Notes: generated by a model from the sequence alone, not told the origin. DNA of 64,000 nucleotides from Bacillota bacterium (GCA_023430885.1 JAEYYH010000005.1:1-64000); one strand, 5' to 3'. Shown: positions 18,448 through 26,641, counted from the stretch's first letter. Translations and numbers: made by a program.

Positions 18448-19404
18448 ATGTTACGAGGAAGAAAAATAATATTTTCAAAAGGAATAGTAAAAAAAGAACC
18501 TATTAAAATAGACCATGTAGTACCGGTTATAGGCTCTTCTTTAGCGGGGGCTAGTGTAAATATAGCACCAGTAATAAAGCCTAAAATAGCAGGTGAAAAA
18601 ACAGAAAAAGGGGTAAAAGAAGTAGTGCCCGCAACAGGTTCTAAAAAACCAGCTACTATCTTCATGATAATAATATTAGTATTAGGATTTTATGTCGTAT
18701 ATGATCAATTTATAAAAGAAAAAGAAACTGTAGATGTAATAGATACAGATGTAGATATGACAGCAACTAAAATAGATGATACTAAAGATTATATTTATTA
18801 TGAAAATGAAAAAGATATTAATTTATCAACAGATATGATAGAAGAATATACTTACAAGGATATAGTAATTAATATTAATACTGATTCCATAAAAAGTCTA
18901 AATACAAGACTTAAAACAGAAAATGCAGCATATGCAAAAGATTATGTAGAAGAAAAAGGAACTTATGAATGTGGAACACCAAAAGGAGACTTAGCTAACT
19001 ACAATGATGTTTTTACATATCGTGATTACATAATATATGAAACTGATAATTACATAACAGTAGTAGTAAGAGATAACCTTATTGATATATGTGGTTATGT
19101 ACTTAATAAATCAACTACTTCATATATAATAGATAAAAAAGAAGGTATAATATATACTGATAATAGTTTACTAAATATATATGGTACTACAAAAGATGAA
19201 CTAGTAAAAAATGCTATAGCTAATCGTACAGATGGTAGTTATGGTGTACTAGATCATGATGAAATAGTAACAAGTATATTAGAATTAAATGAAATATCAC
19301 TATATATTGATAACAAAGAATGTCTAGGAGTTTACTATACAGGTATATTAGCTGAAGACACTGATGATCATTATAATGTAGCTAGTGTTTGTAAACAAAA
19401 ATAA
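18448..19404 (+). CDS. Single-pass membrane protein of unknown function
   Basis: 318 residues: a basic cytoplasmic head of about 68 residues, a membrane segment at 70-87, then a Thr/Asp/Tyr-rich external domain containing four Cys that could form disulphides. It starts five bases after the HerA-like stop, so it is probably co-transcribed. No known family. A terminator follows. Confidence 0.7.
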   Translation: MLRGRKIIFSKGIVKKEPIKIDHVVPVIGSSLAGASVNIAPVIKPKIAGEKTEKGVKEVVPATGSKKPATIFMIIILVLGFYVVYDQFIKEKETVDVIDTDVDMTATKIDDTKDYIYYENEKDINLSTDMIEEYTYKDIVININTDSIKSLNTRLKTENAAYAKDYVEEKGTYECGTPKGDLANYNDVFTYRDYIIYETDNYITVVVRDNLIDICGYVLNKSTTSYIIDKKEGIIYTDNSLLNIYGTTKDELVKNAIANRTDGSYGVLDHDEIVTSILELNEISLYIDNKECLGVYYTGILAEDTDDHYNVASVCKQK

Positions 19405-19414
19405 ATAATCAAGC

Positions 19415-19443
19415 AAAAAGAATGATTAAATTCATTCTTTTTT
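19415..19443 (+). terminator. Rho-independent terminator
   Basis: AAAAGAATGA paired with TTCATTCTTTT around a short AT loop, followed by T-run. It ends the ftsY unit. Confidence 0.85.
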
Positions 19444-19460
19444 AATTTTCTTAAAAAATA

Positions 19461-19490
19461 TTGTTCACATTTATTATTTTATGATATAAT
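19461..19490 (+). promoter_or_regulatory. Promoter of tRNA-Lys
   Basis: TTGTTC at 19461-19466 and TATAAT at 19485-19490, 18-base spacer, 21 bases before the tRNA. Confidence 0.75.
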
Positions 19491-19511
19491 ATACTGGTAT
19501 TAGTTTGTTAT

Positions 19512-19587
19512 GTCTCCGTAGCTCAGTTGGTAGAGCAACTGACTCTTAATCAGTGGGTCCACGGTTCAAGCCCGTGCGGGGACACCA
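19512..19587 (+). tRNA. tRNA-Lys (CUU)
   Basis: 76 nt including encoded CCA. The acceptor stem GTCTCCG/CGGGGAC pairs throughout (one G-U). The anticodon loop is CTCTTAA, giving CUU. The gene has its own promoter and terminator and directly precedes the retron. Confidence 0.97.
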
Positions 19588-19600
19588 ATTTTGTTAAATA

Positions 19601-19625
19601 AAACTACGTTTATACGTAGTTTTTT
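19601..19625 (+). terminator. Terminator of tRNA-Lys
   Basis: AAACTACGT, loop TTAT, ACGTAGTTT and T-run. Confidence 0.9.
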
Positions 19626-19725
19626 ATATGAATAATTAATTAAATAATATGTGTTTTGCTATAGCAATATTAAAATAATTCTAAAGTAATTTCAAAATAA
19701 AGTTTATTATGTAATAACAGAATTA

Positions 19726-19754
19726 TTGCAAATAATCATAATATATGCTAAAAT
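19726..19754 (+). promoter_or_regulatory. Candidate promoter of the retron RNA
   Basis: TTGCAA at 19726-19731 and TAAAAT at 19749-19754 with a 17-base spacer. If used, transcription would start near 19761, which would exclude the proposed a1 segment at 19733-19749. So either this promoter or that a1 assignment is wrong. Confidence 0.45.
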
Positions 19755-19962
19755 ATGTTTGTGATTTATGAAAGTAGGTAATAACTGGATTTTATTACAA
19801 TTTTATGCAAGTTTACTTGTGTTCTCCGTTTGTGGAGATGGGAGCATTGTGTACAATGCTAGTGTGATTGAGAATGTTTGTGACTTTGTGGCTGGGCAAG
19901 CCAGCCAAAAGTCTACAAACATTACTCTCAATCACAGTTGGAAGCCAAGCATATAGAGATTA
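19733..19962 (+). ncRNA. Retron msr-msd RNA (boundaries approximate)
   Basis: Upstream of a retron-type RT lies a structured non-coding stretch. Two short hairpins fit an msr: TCTCC/GGAGA with loop GTTTGT (19823-19838) and AGCATTGT/ACAATGCT (19843-19860). A very long hairpin follows (19863-19936, msd). Outer segments TAATC+TATATGCT (19733-19737, 19742-19749) and AGCATATA+GATTA (19948-19955, 19958-19962) are complementary and could be a1/a2. In known retrons the RT copies the msd into DNA that stays 2'-5' linked to the msr; the branching G cannot be assigned here. A 62-codon open frame through the region is discounted because it crosses the hairpins. Confidence 0.75.
19863..19936 (+). other. 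Long msd stem-loop of the retron
   Basis: Four consecutive helices stack into one hairpin of about 31 bp: TGTGATTGAGA/TCTCAATCACA (11 bp), ATGTTTGT/ACAAACAT, GACTTT/AAAGTC-type pairing with one bulge, and TGGCTGG/CCAGCCA. The loop is GCAAG. Length and position are those of the reverse-transcribed msd element. Confidence 0.8.
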
Positions 19963-20028
19963 GTTAAGATATCGGACGTGCCATTCCATTATAGTTATTT
20001 ATTTTAAATAGCAAAGGAGGAATGGTAT

Positions 20029-20211
20029 ATGAGATTACACGTGGATAAGTCAATAAAGGTTATTATCTTTATGATTGTGTTAGCAGTTTGCAAATTTAAT
20101 TTGTTTGAAGCTCTTCTGATTAATTCTTTTTTAAGATTACTATCAGACGAAAAATCAACTTTTAATTTTCGGAATGGCATTCTCATTTACGAGCGAAGTA
20201 TTACCTTTTAA
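20029..20211 (+). CDS. Small membrane protein within the retron (candidate effector)
   Basis: 60 residues between the msr-msd RNA and the RT, with the near-ideal ribosome site AAAGGAGG eight bases before ATG, which supports real translation. The N-terminal part has basic flanks and a hydrophobic stretch at about 8-38 (IKVIIFMIVLAVCKFNLFEA then LLINSFL), enough for one membrane helix; the C-terminus is charged. No family recognised. Several characterised retrons pair RT and RNA with an effector, some being small transmembrane proteins, so this is the only candidate effector here. The opposite-strand frame of similar length lacks a ribosome site. Confidence 0.6.
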   Translation: MRLHVDKSIKVIIFMIVLAVCKFNLFEALLINSFLRLLSDEKSTFNFRNGILIYERSITF

Positions 20212-20260
20212 TTAATCAATGAAGTGTGCTTGGCGATTTTTCATTTTAGGAAGTGATAAG

Positions 20261-21499
20261 ATGAAACAAAAAATATATAATAATAAATTATATGGCTGCA
20301 AAAGCAAAAAATATTTAGCCAAGTTCTTGTCTTATGAAAATAACAAAGAAAAGCTTTACATACAAACTAAAGAGTTAAGAAATGTTGATCTATATTTTTA
20401 TTCAAAAGCTAAAATTTTTTATGAATCAAAATTAACTGGTGAAAAATTCAATGTAAAGCCTAGCGATTATTCGTCAAAAAAATATAGGGAGTTTACTGAT
20501 GCTGGGAGAAAGCATAAGAAAATTCTAAAAAGAATAAATCTATATTTATCTAGGATAGAAACACCAAAATACTTGTTTTCTAAAAAAGATTATTGTTATA
20601 AGGATAATGCAACATATCATAAAAAAAATACAAAGTTTATTTTAGCTGATATTAAAAGCTTTTTCCCTAGTTGCAGTTTTCAAAAAGTTAAGGATTTTTT
20701 TTGTAGTGAAACTGGTCTAAACATGATAAGGACAGTTAAAGATAAAGATGGAGATATAATAAGAATAGAAACAGATGTAGCTGAAGCAATTTCTAAACTC
20801 GTTACAGCACCTACAAAAAAAGGCAAAAAAGTAGTTAGAACAATTCCGCAAGGATATCCAACTAGTACTTTAATGAGTTTTTTTGCATATAAAAAAATGT
20901 TTGATGAACTTAATAATTTGTCAAATGAATATGGCTACAAATTTAGTACTTATGTTGATGATATAACATTTTCATATAAAGACGAGGTAATACCTTTTAA
21001 TGAATTTATTACTAAAGTTTCAGATATTTTAACTAATTATGGTCATTCGTTAAGTCGAAACAAAATAAAATATATTGATATTGATGCGATTAAAAGTGGG
21101 CATACGACTAGACATTTTCCAATCATCACTGGTATTTTTTTAAAACGTTATAAGGCACAGGCAACAATAAAATTACATAAAAAAATGAATAGATTATTCA
21201 ATAAGATTAATAGTGCAATGGTTCCACGTAATTCAAAAGAATATATGACAAAATGGGAAAATTATGCTTCATTAGTCGGAGTATATAATACGATAAATTT
21301 TATCGAACCTAAAAGTAAGAAAAATAGAGAAAATATAAAAAAGTTGATTTCTTTGAATGCTAAAAATTTTAAAATGAACATTTCATCAAAGAGAATTAAA
21401 CAATTAAAATGGGAACAAAAAATATATTCTGCATATTGTAATGGAACATTAAATGAATTTGTTAAAAAAAACAAAGCAAAATTAATTAATTATAAGTAA
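20261..21499 (+). CDS. Retron-type reverse transcriptase
   Basis: 412 residues from the ATG after TAGGAAGTGATAAG; the frame runs 14 codons further upstream without a site. RT motifs in order: FILADIKSFFPS (catalytic Asp130), IPQGYPTS (195-202), YVDD (231-234) followed by ITFS, GHSLSRNKIKYI, and ITGIFLKR (289-296), equivalent to the VTG element of retron RTs. The QG-PTS and YxDDITFS forms fit retrons; DGR RTs usually have a QGxxxSQ motif and group II intron RTs carry a maturase domain, both absent. About 90 lysine-rich C-terminal residues form the thumb/X region. The long structured RNA upstream supports the assignment. Confidence 0.93.
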   Translation: MKQKIYNNKLYGCKSKKYLAKFLSYENNKEKLYIQTKELRNVDLYFYSKAKIFYESKLTGEKFNVKPSDYSSKKYREFTDAGRKHKKILKRINLYLSRIETPKYLFSKKDYCYKDNATYHKKNTKFILADIKSFFPSCSFQKVKDFFCSETGLNMIRTVKDKDGDIIRIETDVAEAISKLVTAPTKKGKKVVRTIPQGYPTSTLMSFFAYKKMFDELNNLSNEYGYKFSTYVDDITFSYKDEVIPFNEFITKVSDILTNYGHSLSRNKIKYIDIDAIKSGHTTRHFPIITGIFLKRYKAQATIKLHKKMNRLFNKINSAMVPRNSKEYMTKWENYASLVGVYNTINFIEPKSKKNRENIKKLISLNAKNFKMNISSKRIKQLKWEQKIYSAYCNGTLNEFVKKNKAKLINYK

Positions 21500-21596
21500 T
21501 GTGTACAGACTAATAAAAATTGTTAAATTTTATATATGAAAAAGAAATAAATTAATTGTCATTATTTGCAAATTGATTTCTTTCTTATATTACTAA

Positions 21597-21626
21597 AAAA
21601 CACCATAATTTTTATGGTGCTTTTTG
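21597..21626. terminator. Bidirectional terminator between RT and the convergent gene
   Basis: CACCATAA, loop TTT, TTATGGTG flanked by A-run and T-run, between the RT stop and the stop of the opposite gene. Confidence 0.85.
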
Positions 21627-21627
21627 A

Positions 21628-22077
21628 TTATAGATAAGTTTTTAATTTATCTATTGAATTATTTTGAAATTTAAGAAAATCTTTTGCAGTTTTTAAACAT
21701 TCATTATCTACTGAATTCTTGTAGTCCTTGATTTTTTTCTCCATATCTATACTTCCCATAGATATTCCTTTTATTAACATATCTGCAATATTGGAATCGC
21801 TATTATCGTTTGTTACATCCATTTTGATTCCCATTTTCGCACCCATTTTATCAATGAAACTTTCTTCATCGATTGAAATTCCATTGCTATTTAATATTTC
21901 TTTAGTGTTTTTAAAGAAATGTTGATATTCTTTTAAAATATCTTCTGCTATTTCTTTAATCTTATTATCTTTTTCCTTTAATTCATTAAGTAGACTTTCA
22001 ATAGCATATGATGCCATTCCTGCATCTTGATTAATATGTTTTAGAAGTTCAAATTTTTCATCATTTTCGTCTGTCAT
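21628..22077 (-). CDS. Protein of unknown function (149 aa, helical)
   Basis: An acidic soluble protein, mostly amphipathic helix with heptad-like spacing (LLNELKEKDNKIKEIAEDILKEY), so a coiled coil is likely. AAAGGGAGAGATATAATG gives a good start. It is convergent with the retron RT and shares its terminator. Whether it belongs to the retron island or to the host is not clear. No family recognised. Confidence 0.65.
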   Translation of the reverse strand: MTDENDEKFELLKHINQDAGMASYAIESLLNELKEKDNKIKEIAEDILKEYQHFFKNTKEILNSNGISIDEESFIDKMGAKMGIKMDVTNDNSDSNIADMLIKGISMGSIDMEKKIKDYKNSVDNECLKTAKDFLKFQNNSIDKLKTYL

Positions 22078-22198
22078 TATATCTCTCCCTTTCCATATTT
22101 AGTATGAATTATAAAAGTAAAGGCTATACAAAAATTTGTGATAATTTTATTTCGTATTTTTAAAACATATATCGCATAAAATCTAAAAGGAGGTATAT

Positions 22199-22651
22199 AT
22201 GTATAATAATTGTAATCAACCAGCTAATCAAAATATGATTACGGACTTTGGACCAAGACCTTTTATAATAGATATAAATAAAGCTACTATAAGTAATGAT
22301 ACATTTCGTACGGCACTTTGGACGGGACGTAATTTACAACTTACTTTAATGAGTATTCCTGTTGGAGGAGATATAGGGTTAGAAATGCATCCAAATGTTG
22401 ATCAGTTTCTACGTATTGAAGAAGGTCAAGGATTAGCTCAAATGGGTAATACTAAAGAAAACTTATATATAAGTCAACCTGTATATGATGATTTTGCTAT
22501 TTTTATCCCTGCGGGTACTTGGCATAATGTAATAAATACTGGAAATACACCACTTAAATTATATTCTATTTATGCACCACCAAATCATCCTTGGGGCACA
22601 ATTCATCAGACTAAAGCAATTGCTGAAATGGCTGAAGGTAGTCATAACTAA
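22199..22651 (+). CDS. Cupin-domain protein
   Basis: 150 residues forming a single cupin barrel. Motif 1 is around GGDIGLEMHPNVDQFLRIEEG and motif 2 around IFIPAGTWHNVINTG, giving the expected metal ligands (His in EMH, Glu, His in WHN); the second motif 1 His is replaced by Asp/Gln (NVDQF). The start follows AAAGGAGGTATAT. Related small cupins in Firmicutes are annotated only as mannose-6-phosphate-isomerase-like; substrate unknown. Monocistronic. Confidence 0.9.
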   Translation: MYNNCNQPANQNMITDFGPRPFIIDINKATISNDTFRTALWTGRNLQLTLMSIPVGGDIGLEMHPNVDQFLRIEEGQGLAQMGNTKENLYISQPVYDDFAIFIPAGTWHNVINTGNTPLKLYSIYAPPNHPWGTIHQTKAIAEMAEGSHN

Positions 22652-22679
22652 AAAGATAGCTTATGCTATCTTTTGTTTT
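22651..22679. terminator. Bidirectional terminator
   Basis: AAAAGATAGC, loop TTAT, GCTATCTTTT between the cupin gene and convergent cvfB. Confidence 0.9.
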
Positions 22680-23536
22680 TATTTAACTAAATAAGTTTTA
22701 TCGTCTTTAAACTCAATAAGTCTTTTCTTATATAAGTTACCAAGTGCTCTTTTAAATGATGCTTTACTCATGTTGAATACATTTTGAATTACTTCAACAT
22801 CTGATTTAGTATTTATTCTCATTACGCCATCATTCTCTTCAAGATACTTTAAAATAATATCAGCATCTTCTCGCATTAAAGGAACTTTAGCACTTAATAA
22901 CGTACCATTATAACTATTGTTAGCTTCACCAACATTGTTAATAGTAACTTCTGTTTCTTCACCTATGTGATAGTCTCTTCTTTTATGTTTATAATATACA
23001 AATATATTATGACCTTCTAAAGTTATCAAGTTTACTCCCTGAGTACCACTTTTTAAAACAAAAGCATTAACTTTTTGAAACTTCTCTAGTTTAGTTTTAG
23101 GTTTAAAAATATCTTTTGCTTCTTCTGGTGTTACAAGTTTTGCAATAAGTTGGGTTGGAGTTGCTTTTAACTTACATAAAACAGTATCACCTATAATAGG
23201 CCATAGTTCTTCATCAAGTGGTAAATCATCACATGATATAAGTGGATCTTTTAAAACATTATTATCTATAAAGATACCAAGCCCTTTCACAACATTTGTT
23301 ACTTTAACAAAACCAGGAGAATCAACTTTAATAAACGGTGTATTATAACTTGCTACTAATCTTTTTTTTGAATCTAATAATACAAAAACATCAATAGTTT
23401 CTCCAATTTCAAGTTCTCTTGCTGTTTGATCAAATGGTAGAAAAATCTCGTTATCAAACTTGTTTTTAAGTGTATATCCAATATCACTTTTATATTTTAC
23501 TTCTAATGTATTAATTTCGCCTAATTTAAAATTCAT
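22679..23536 (-). CDS. cvfB: S1-like RNA-binding protein CvfB
   Basis: About 285 residues from MNFKLGEINTLEV; in-frame Met at 23557 and 23548 are alternatives with equally weak ribosome sites. The CvfB/YitL family has tandem S1-like OB folds (segments around DSPGFVKVTNVVKGLGIFI and TQGVNLITLEGHNIFVYYK) followed by a C-terminal winged helix, seen here as SKASFKRALGNLYKKRLIEF. It binds RNA and influences virulence-gene expression in staphylococci; role here inferred. Confidence 0.9.
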   Translation of the reverse strand: MNFKLGEINTLEVKYKSDIGYTLKNKFDNEIFLPFDQTARELEIGETIDVFVLLDSKKRLVASYNTPFIKVDSPGFVKVTNVVKGLGIFIDNNVLKDPLISCDDLPLDEELWPIIGDTVLCKLKATPTQLIAKLVTPEEAKDIFKPKTKLEKFQKVNAFVLKSGTQGVNLITLEGHNIFVYYKHKRRDYHIGEETEVTINNVGEANNSYNGTLLSAKVPLMREDADIILKYLEENDGVMRINTKSDVEVIQNVFNMSKASFKRALGNLYKKRLIEFKDDKTYLVK

Positions 23537-23714
23537 ATTTGTTTCCATCTCTTTCATAGCAATTATATAGTAAAATTGTTGTTTTGGCAAATGATTATAA
23601 GAAATAATTTAAAAATACTATTAATTATAATTATATGTTTTTAAAACATGTAAAATTTTGTTTACTACTAAAATTATTTATGTTAATATAATAAGAAAAT
23701 TTTAGGAGGTTTTT

Positions 23715-24395
23715 ATGGAATTAAATACTAAAGATATAAATGAATTTGAAGATAAAGATATATGTGCTAGTTGCGGCGGAATGTGTTGTAAGAATTCTGG
23801 ATGTAATTATCTTCCTAAAGATTTTGATAATATGAGTTTTGAATATTTAAAAGAAAAATTAGAAGGTAAAGAAATATCTATTACTTCAACATTTGATTTT
23901 TACTGTAATAGTAAAAGGGAAGTAATTAGTGCTACTCCTATACTTCATTTAAGAGTTAAAAATGTTGGAAAGGGAATAGTAGATTTATTTTCTAAAAAAA
24001 CTACTTGTTCTGTTTTAACAGAAACAGGTTGTCCATATACTTTAGAAAAAAGGCCAAGTGGTGGAGTTTATCTAGTTCCAAAAAAAGATGGATGTATAAA
24101 TGTATATCCAGAGAAAAATCAGTTAGAAGACTGGTCAAGACATCAAAAAGTATTGCAAAAATTAGTTAGATATTATTCTAATTGTTCAGTAGATGAACAG
24201 GTTAAAAGAGAAATAATTGAAGCAACAGCCCAGATGTATATTGAACTTAGAAAACTAAATGGTGATGCAAATAAAGCTTCTAAGGAAACAAAGAATATTT
24301 TGCTTACACTTAACTACTTATCTAATTTATATAAAAAAGAGATTCAAGTTGGGCAAGAAAAAGGTGCTCAAGAGTATAAGAAATTTTTAAGATAA
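23715..24395 (+). CDS. Cysteine-cluster protein (YkgJ-like)
   Basis: 226 residues, start after TAGGAGGTTTTT. The N-terminus CASCGGMCCKNSGC packs five Cys within 14 residues. A second group, CSVLTETGCPY, is followed by EKRPSGG, resembling the C..L...GC.IY..RP pattern of YkgJ-type zinc/iron-cluster proteins. The C-terminal half is helical. A metal or Fe-S centre is likely; the reaction is unknown. Confidence 0.75.
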   Translation: MELNTKDINEFEDKDICASCGGMCCKNSGCNYLPKDFDNMSFEYLKEKLEGKEISITSTFDFYCNSKREVISATPILHLRVKNVGKGIVDLFSKKTTCSVLTETGCPYTLEKRPSGGVYLVPKKDGCINVYPEKNQLEDWSRHQKVLQKLVRYYSNCSVDEQVKREIIEATAQMYIELRKLNGDANKASKETKNILLTLNYLSNLYKKEIQVGQEKGAQEYKKFLR

Positions 24396-24397
24396 AA

Positions 24398-24428
24398 AAA
24401 GGATATAACTACTATGTTATATCTTTTA
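24398..24428. terminator. Bidirectional terminator
   Basis: GATATAAC, loop TACTAT, GTTATATC with A/T flanks; it overlaps the stop of the next convergent gene. Confidence 0.85.
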
Positions 24429-25160
24429 TTTTGCTACTCTTTCAAGTGAAGATGGGACACTACCTTTAAATTTAAGTACGCCATTTTCTACGTTTATACT
24501 TTCATAACTTGATCCAGTTTCAGCATTAGATTTTACTATAAAATCATTAACACCAGCTGATATTGTGTTAGCAGCTGTAGCTGTACTATAGTAATTCTCT
24601 GATATTGTTACTCCTTGAACAGCAAGTGCTTTTACATTGATATATGAAATATTTTGAGTTACAGATCCAGCAAATTTTACATATATATTAACATTATCAG
24701 GTAATATTCCAAGAGTTGGTATTTTATTTTCTATTTGCTCTCTAGTATATTTGCCACCTAGAACATCGTTTAGAAAATAATCAACATTAGCAGATGCAGA
24801 AAGTTCTATTGTGCCATCTTCATTTATTTTAACCTGAACATTTTTAAGAGGATAGTAACTTGGTCTATTCTCATTAAAGAATGCAGTTAATTCTTCACTA
24901 GTAAACTCGGTATCAACGCTGTTTGCAGGTCCGTAGATATAATTATATAAATCTTTCGAATCGCCTGTAGGAGCATCATCCTTTGTATAATTAAGCTTAT
25001 CTATAATACTATTATAATCAGCCTGTGTATAAGTAACTCCTAAGCTTTTAGTCCATATTAGTCCTGGAAAAGCAAAACCTAACACTACTACAACTAGTAC
25101 AATTGAACTTATTGTTATTAGAAATCCTTTTAATAAACTTTTTTTAATTTTTTTCTCCAT
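24426..25160 (-). CDS. Membrane-anchored exported protein of unknown function
   Basis: 244 residues from the ATG at 25160, preceded by GAAGAGGAATATATT; 18 upstream in-frame codons have no site. One membrane segment spans about 12-32. The external domain is Thr/Asn/Ser-rich with alternating beta-type hydrophobics. No Cys and no recognisable catalytic motif. Monocistronic. Confidence 0.7.
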   Translation of the reverse strand: MEKKIKKSLLKGFLITISSIVLVVVVLGFAFPGLIWTKSLGVTYTQADYNSIIDKLNYTKDDAPTGDSKDLYNYIYGPANSVDTEFTSEELTAFFNENRPSYYPLKNVQVKINEDGTIELSASANVDYFLNDVLGGKYTREQIENKIPTLGILPDNVNIYVKFAGSVTQNISYINVKALAVQGVTISENYYSTATAANTISAGVNDFIVKSNAETGSSYESINVENGVLKFKGSVPSSLERVAK

Positions 25161-25291
25161 AATATATTCCTCTTCTATATTATTTATTATATTACTTAAT
25201 GACAATTTTATCAATAATCCTAGTTATTATATTATAATTTGTATTGTGTTAATATGTATGATATTATTATGACAATAGGAGTAATTAAAAT

Positions 25292-25972
25292 ATGAATGAT
25301 ATTGTAAAGAAGAAAAAAAGAAAGTTTATTTTCATTATCTTAATAGTTATGGCATCAGTAGTGTTATTAGGCACTATATTTGGTTTTATAGATTATTTCA
25401 GAGCTAAAAGTGGTAAGAAACCTATATTTATTTATCATGCAACAAATGTCTCGTATTTTGATGTACAAGTAGCTGGATTTGAAGATACGGCATCTCTTAA
25501 TAAAACAAGTTCTGTATATTATGGTGTAGGTTATAGTGTTTCAATTTGTGATAATGAAACAGGAGATTATAATTTTAAATTAGGTCATAAGGAAAATGAA
25601 CCGTGTGTTACTAGTTTAACTTGTACAGAGAAGGAAGAAGAAAATTTTGAAACTACTCATACTTTTGAATTTTTTGATGGTAAACTATACCGATTAACAA
25701 CTTCTTTATTAAGACCAGTTGATAAGAGTGATGATGAAGATACTCTTAATAAGGGAATAGATGAACTAAATGATATTCATGGTGTAGGTGCAGCAATTTA
25801 TAAAGTAAATGAAACTACATATGAAATTGTGCAAACATGTAATATACTCAATATGAATGCTGCTGATATTGAAAAAGGATGTTTAATAAGTTACTTTGAT
25901 TCAAAAGAAATACCAAATTTAACTAAGGAGGATATTCTTGACAATTATTCTAAAGCTATGACATGTCAGTAA
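25292..25972 (+). CDS. Membrane-anchored exported protein of unknown function
   Basis: 226 residues with a lysine-rich head, a membrane segment at about 11-31 and an external domain containing six Cys, compatible with disulphides. ATAGGAGTAATTAAAAT supplies the start. A terminator overlaps the stop. No family recognised. Confidence 0.7.
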   Translation: MNDIVKKKKRKFIFIILIVMASVVLLGTIFGFIDYFRAKSGKKPIFIYHATNVSYFDVQVAGFEDTASLNKTSSVYYGVGYSVSICDNETGDYNFKLGHKENEPCVTSLTCTEKEEENFETTHTFEFFDGKLYRLTTSLLRPVDKSDDEDTLNKGIDELNDIHGVGAAIYKVNETTYEIVQTCNILNMNAADIEKGCLISYFDSKEIPNLTKEDILDNYSKAMTCQ

Positions 25973-25997
25973 AGATAGTTATACTATCTTTTTTTAT
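25971..25997 (+). terminator. Rho-independent terminator
   Basis: AAAGATAG, loop TTATA, CTATCTTT and T-run. Confidence 0.9.
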
Positions 25998-26025
25998 GAT
26001 ATAATTTGATTAATAGGGTGATGCT

Positions 26026-26307
26026 ATGGTAGAAGATACAAGTGTAGATTTAAAAAAGTATAAGTTAATAGATAAAGATGGTAATGAATATCTTAGTTAT
26101 GAAAAAGGCTTATTAGGTGGTAATAAAAGATTAAAGATATATGGAAGATTAGATTGCCCATCGGCTAATTATTATTTATCAAAGGGACAGTATGTTAAAA
26201 GTAGAGTGTTTTTTGCAAATGAAGATACTGCTATAAGTGCGGGATATCGTCCATGTGCCAAGTGTATGAGAAAAGAATATAACACTTGGAAAGCATCGCA
26301 TAAGTAA
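26026..26307 (+). CDS. Stand-alone Ada-type metal-binding domain protein
   Basis: 93 residues. The C-terminal half, YVKSRVFFANEDTAISAGYRPCAKC read in two pieces with DCPSANYY before it, follows the Ada zinc-domain pattern (Cys...RFF.t...A..AGyrPC..C). Three of the four usual Cys are present: one in DCP and two in PCAKC. The IYC position is Gly, as in other free-standing versions. No methyltransferase domain, so DNA repair is not implied. It is followed closely by the TfoX-N gene. Confidence 0.8.
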   Translation: MVEDTSVDLKKYKLIDKDGNEYLSYEKGLLGGNKRLKIYGRLDCPSANYYLSKGQYVKSRVFFANEDTAISAGYRPCAKCMRKEYNTWKASHK

Positions 26308-26335
26308 TGGAATAAGGATTTTAGGAGGAATAATT

Positions 26336-26641
26336 ATGGCTAGTAAAAAAGAATTTGTTAAATATATATGTGAACAGTTATCGGACTTAGGTGAAATTAC
26401 ATATCGTCCAATGATGGGTGAATATTTGATTTATGTTAATGGCAAATACTGTGTTGGTATTTGTGATAATCAAATGTTTTTAAAACCAGTAGTGGATGTT
26501 AAACCATTACTTAAAGAAATTATTGAACAGCCAATGTATGATGGGGCAAAACCAAGTTTTTTAATTAATGATATTGATGACAAAGAATATTTATGTAAAA
26601 TTGTAAAAGTTACTTATGATAAGTTACCATCAAAAAAGTAA
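26336..26641 (+). CDS. TfoX/Sxy N-terminal domain protein
   Basis: 101 residues, start after TAGGAGGAATAATT. The pattern YRPMMGEYLIYVNGKYCVGI, then MFLKPV and YDGAKPSF, fits the TfoX N-terminal fold. In gamma-proteobacteria TfoX/Sxy activates competence, but single-domain versions in Firmicutes have no established role. It is likely one unit with the Ada-like gene 28 bases upstream. Confidence 0.85.
   Translation: MASKKEFVKYICEQLSDLGEITYRPMMGEYLIYVNGKYCVGICDNQMFLKPVVDVKPLLKEIIEQPMYDGAKPSFLINDIDDKEYLCKIVKVTYDKLPSKK

Noticed and set aside
19768..19956. 62-codon open frame across the retron RNA
   Set aside because: It runs through the msr and msd hairpins, lacks a ribosome site, and its sequence is explained by the pairing constraints.
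20004..20186. Minus-strand 60-codon frame opposite the small retron protein
   Set aside because: No ribosome site; the plus-strand frame has AAAGGAGG and a hydrophobic helix, so the opposite frame is a shadow.
20261..21499. The RT as the missing DGR reverse transcriptase
   Set aside because: It has QGYPTS rather than the DGR QGxxxSQ motif, an msr-msd-like RNA directly upstream, and lies 29 kb from the template repeat.
26026..26307. Ada-like gene as a DNA alkylation repair protein
   Set aside because: Only the metal-binding domain is present, one Cys ligand is replaced and there is no methyltransferase or HTH part.
26336..26641. TfoX-N protein plus prepilin genes as evidence for natural competence
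   Set aside because: No comE, comF or comG machinery is in the window and single-domain TfoX-N proteins have no shown competence role in Firmicutes.
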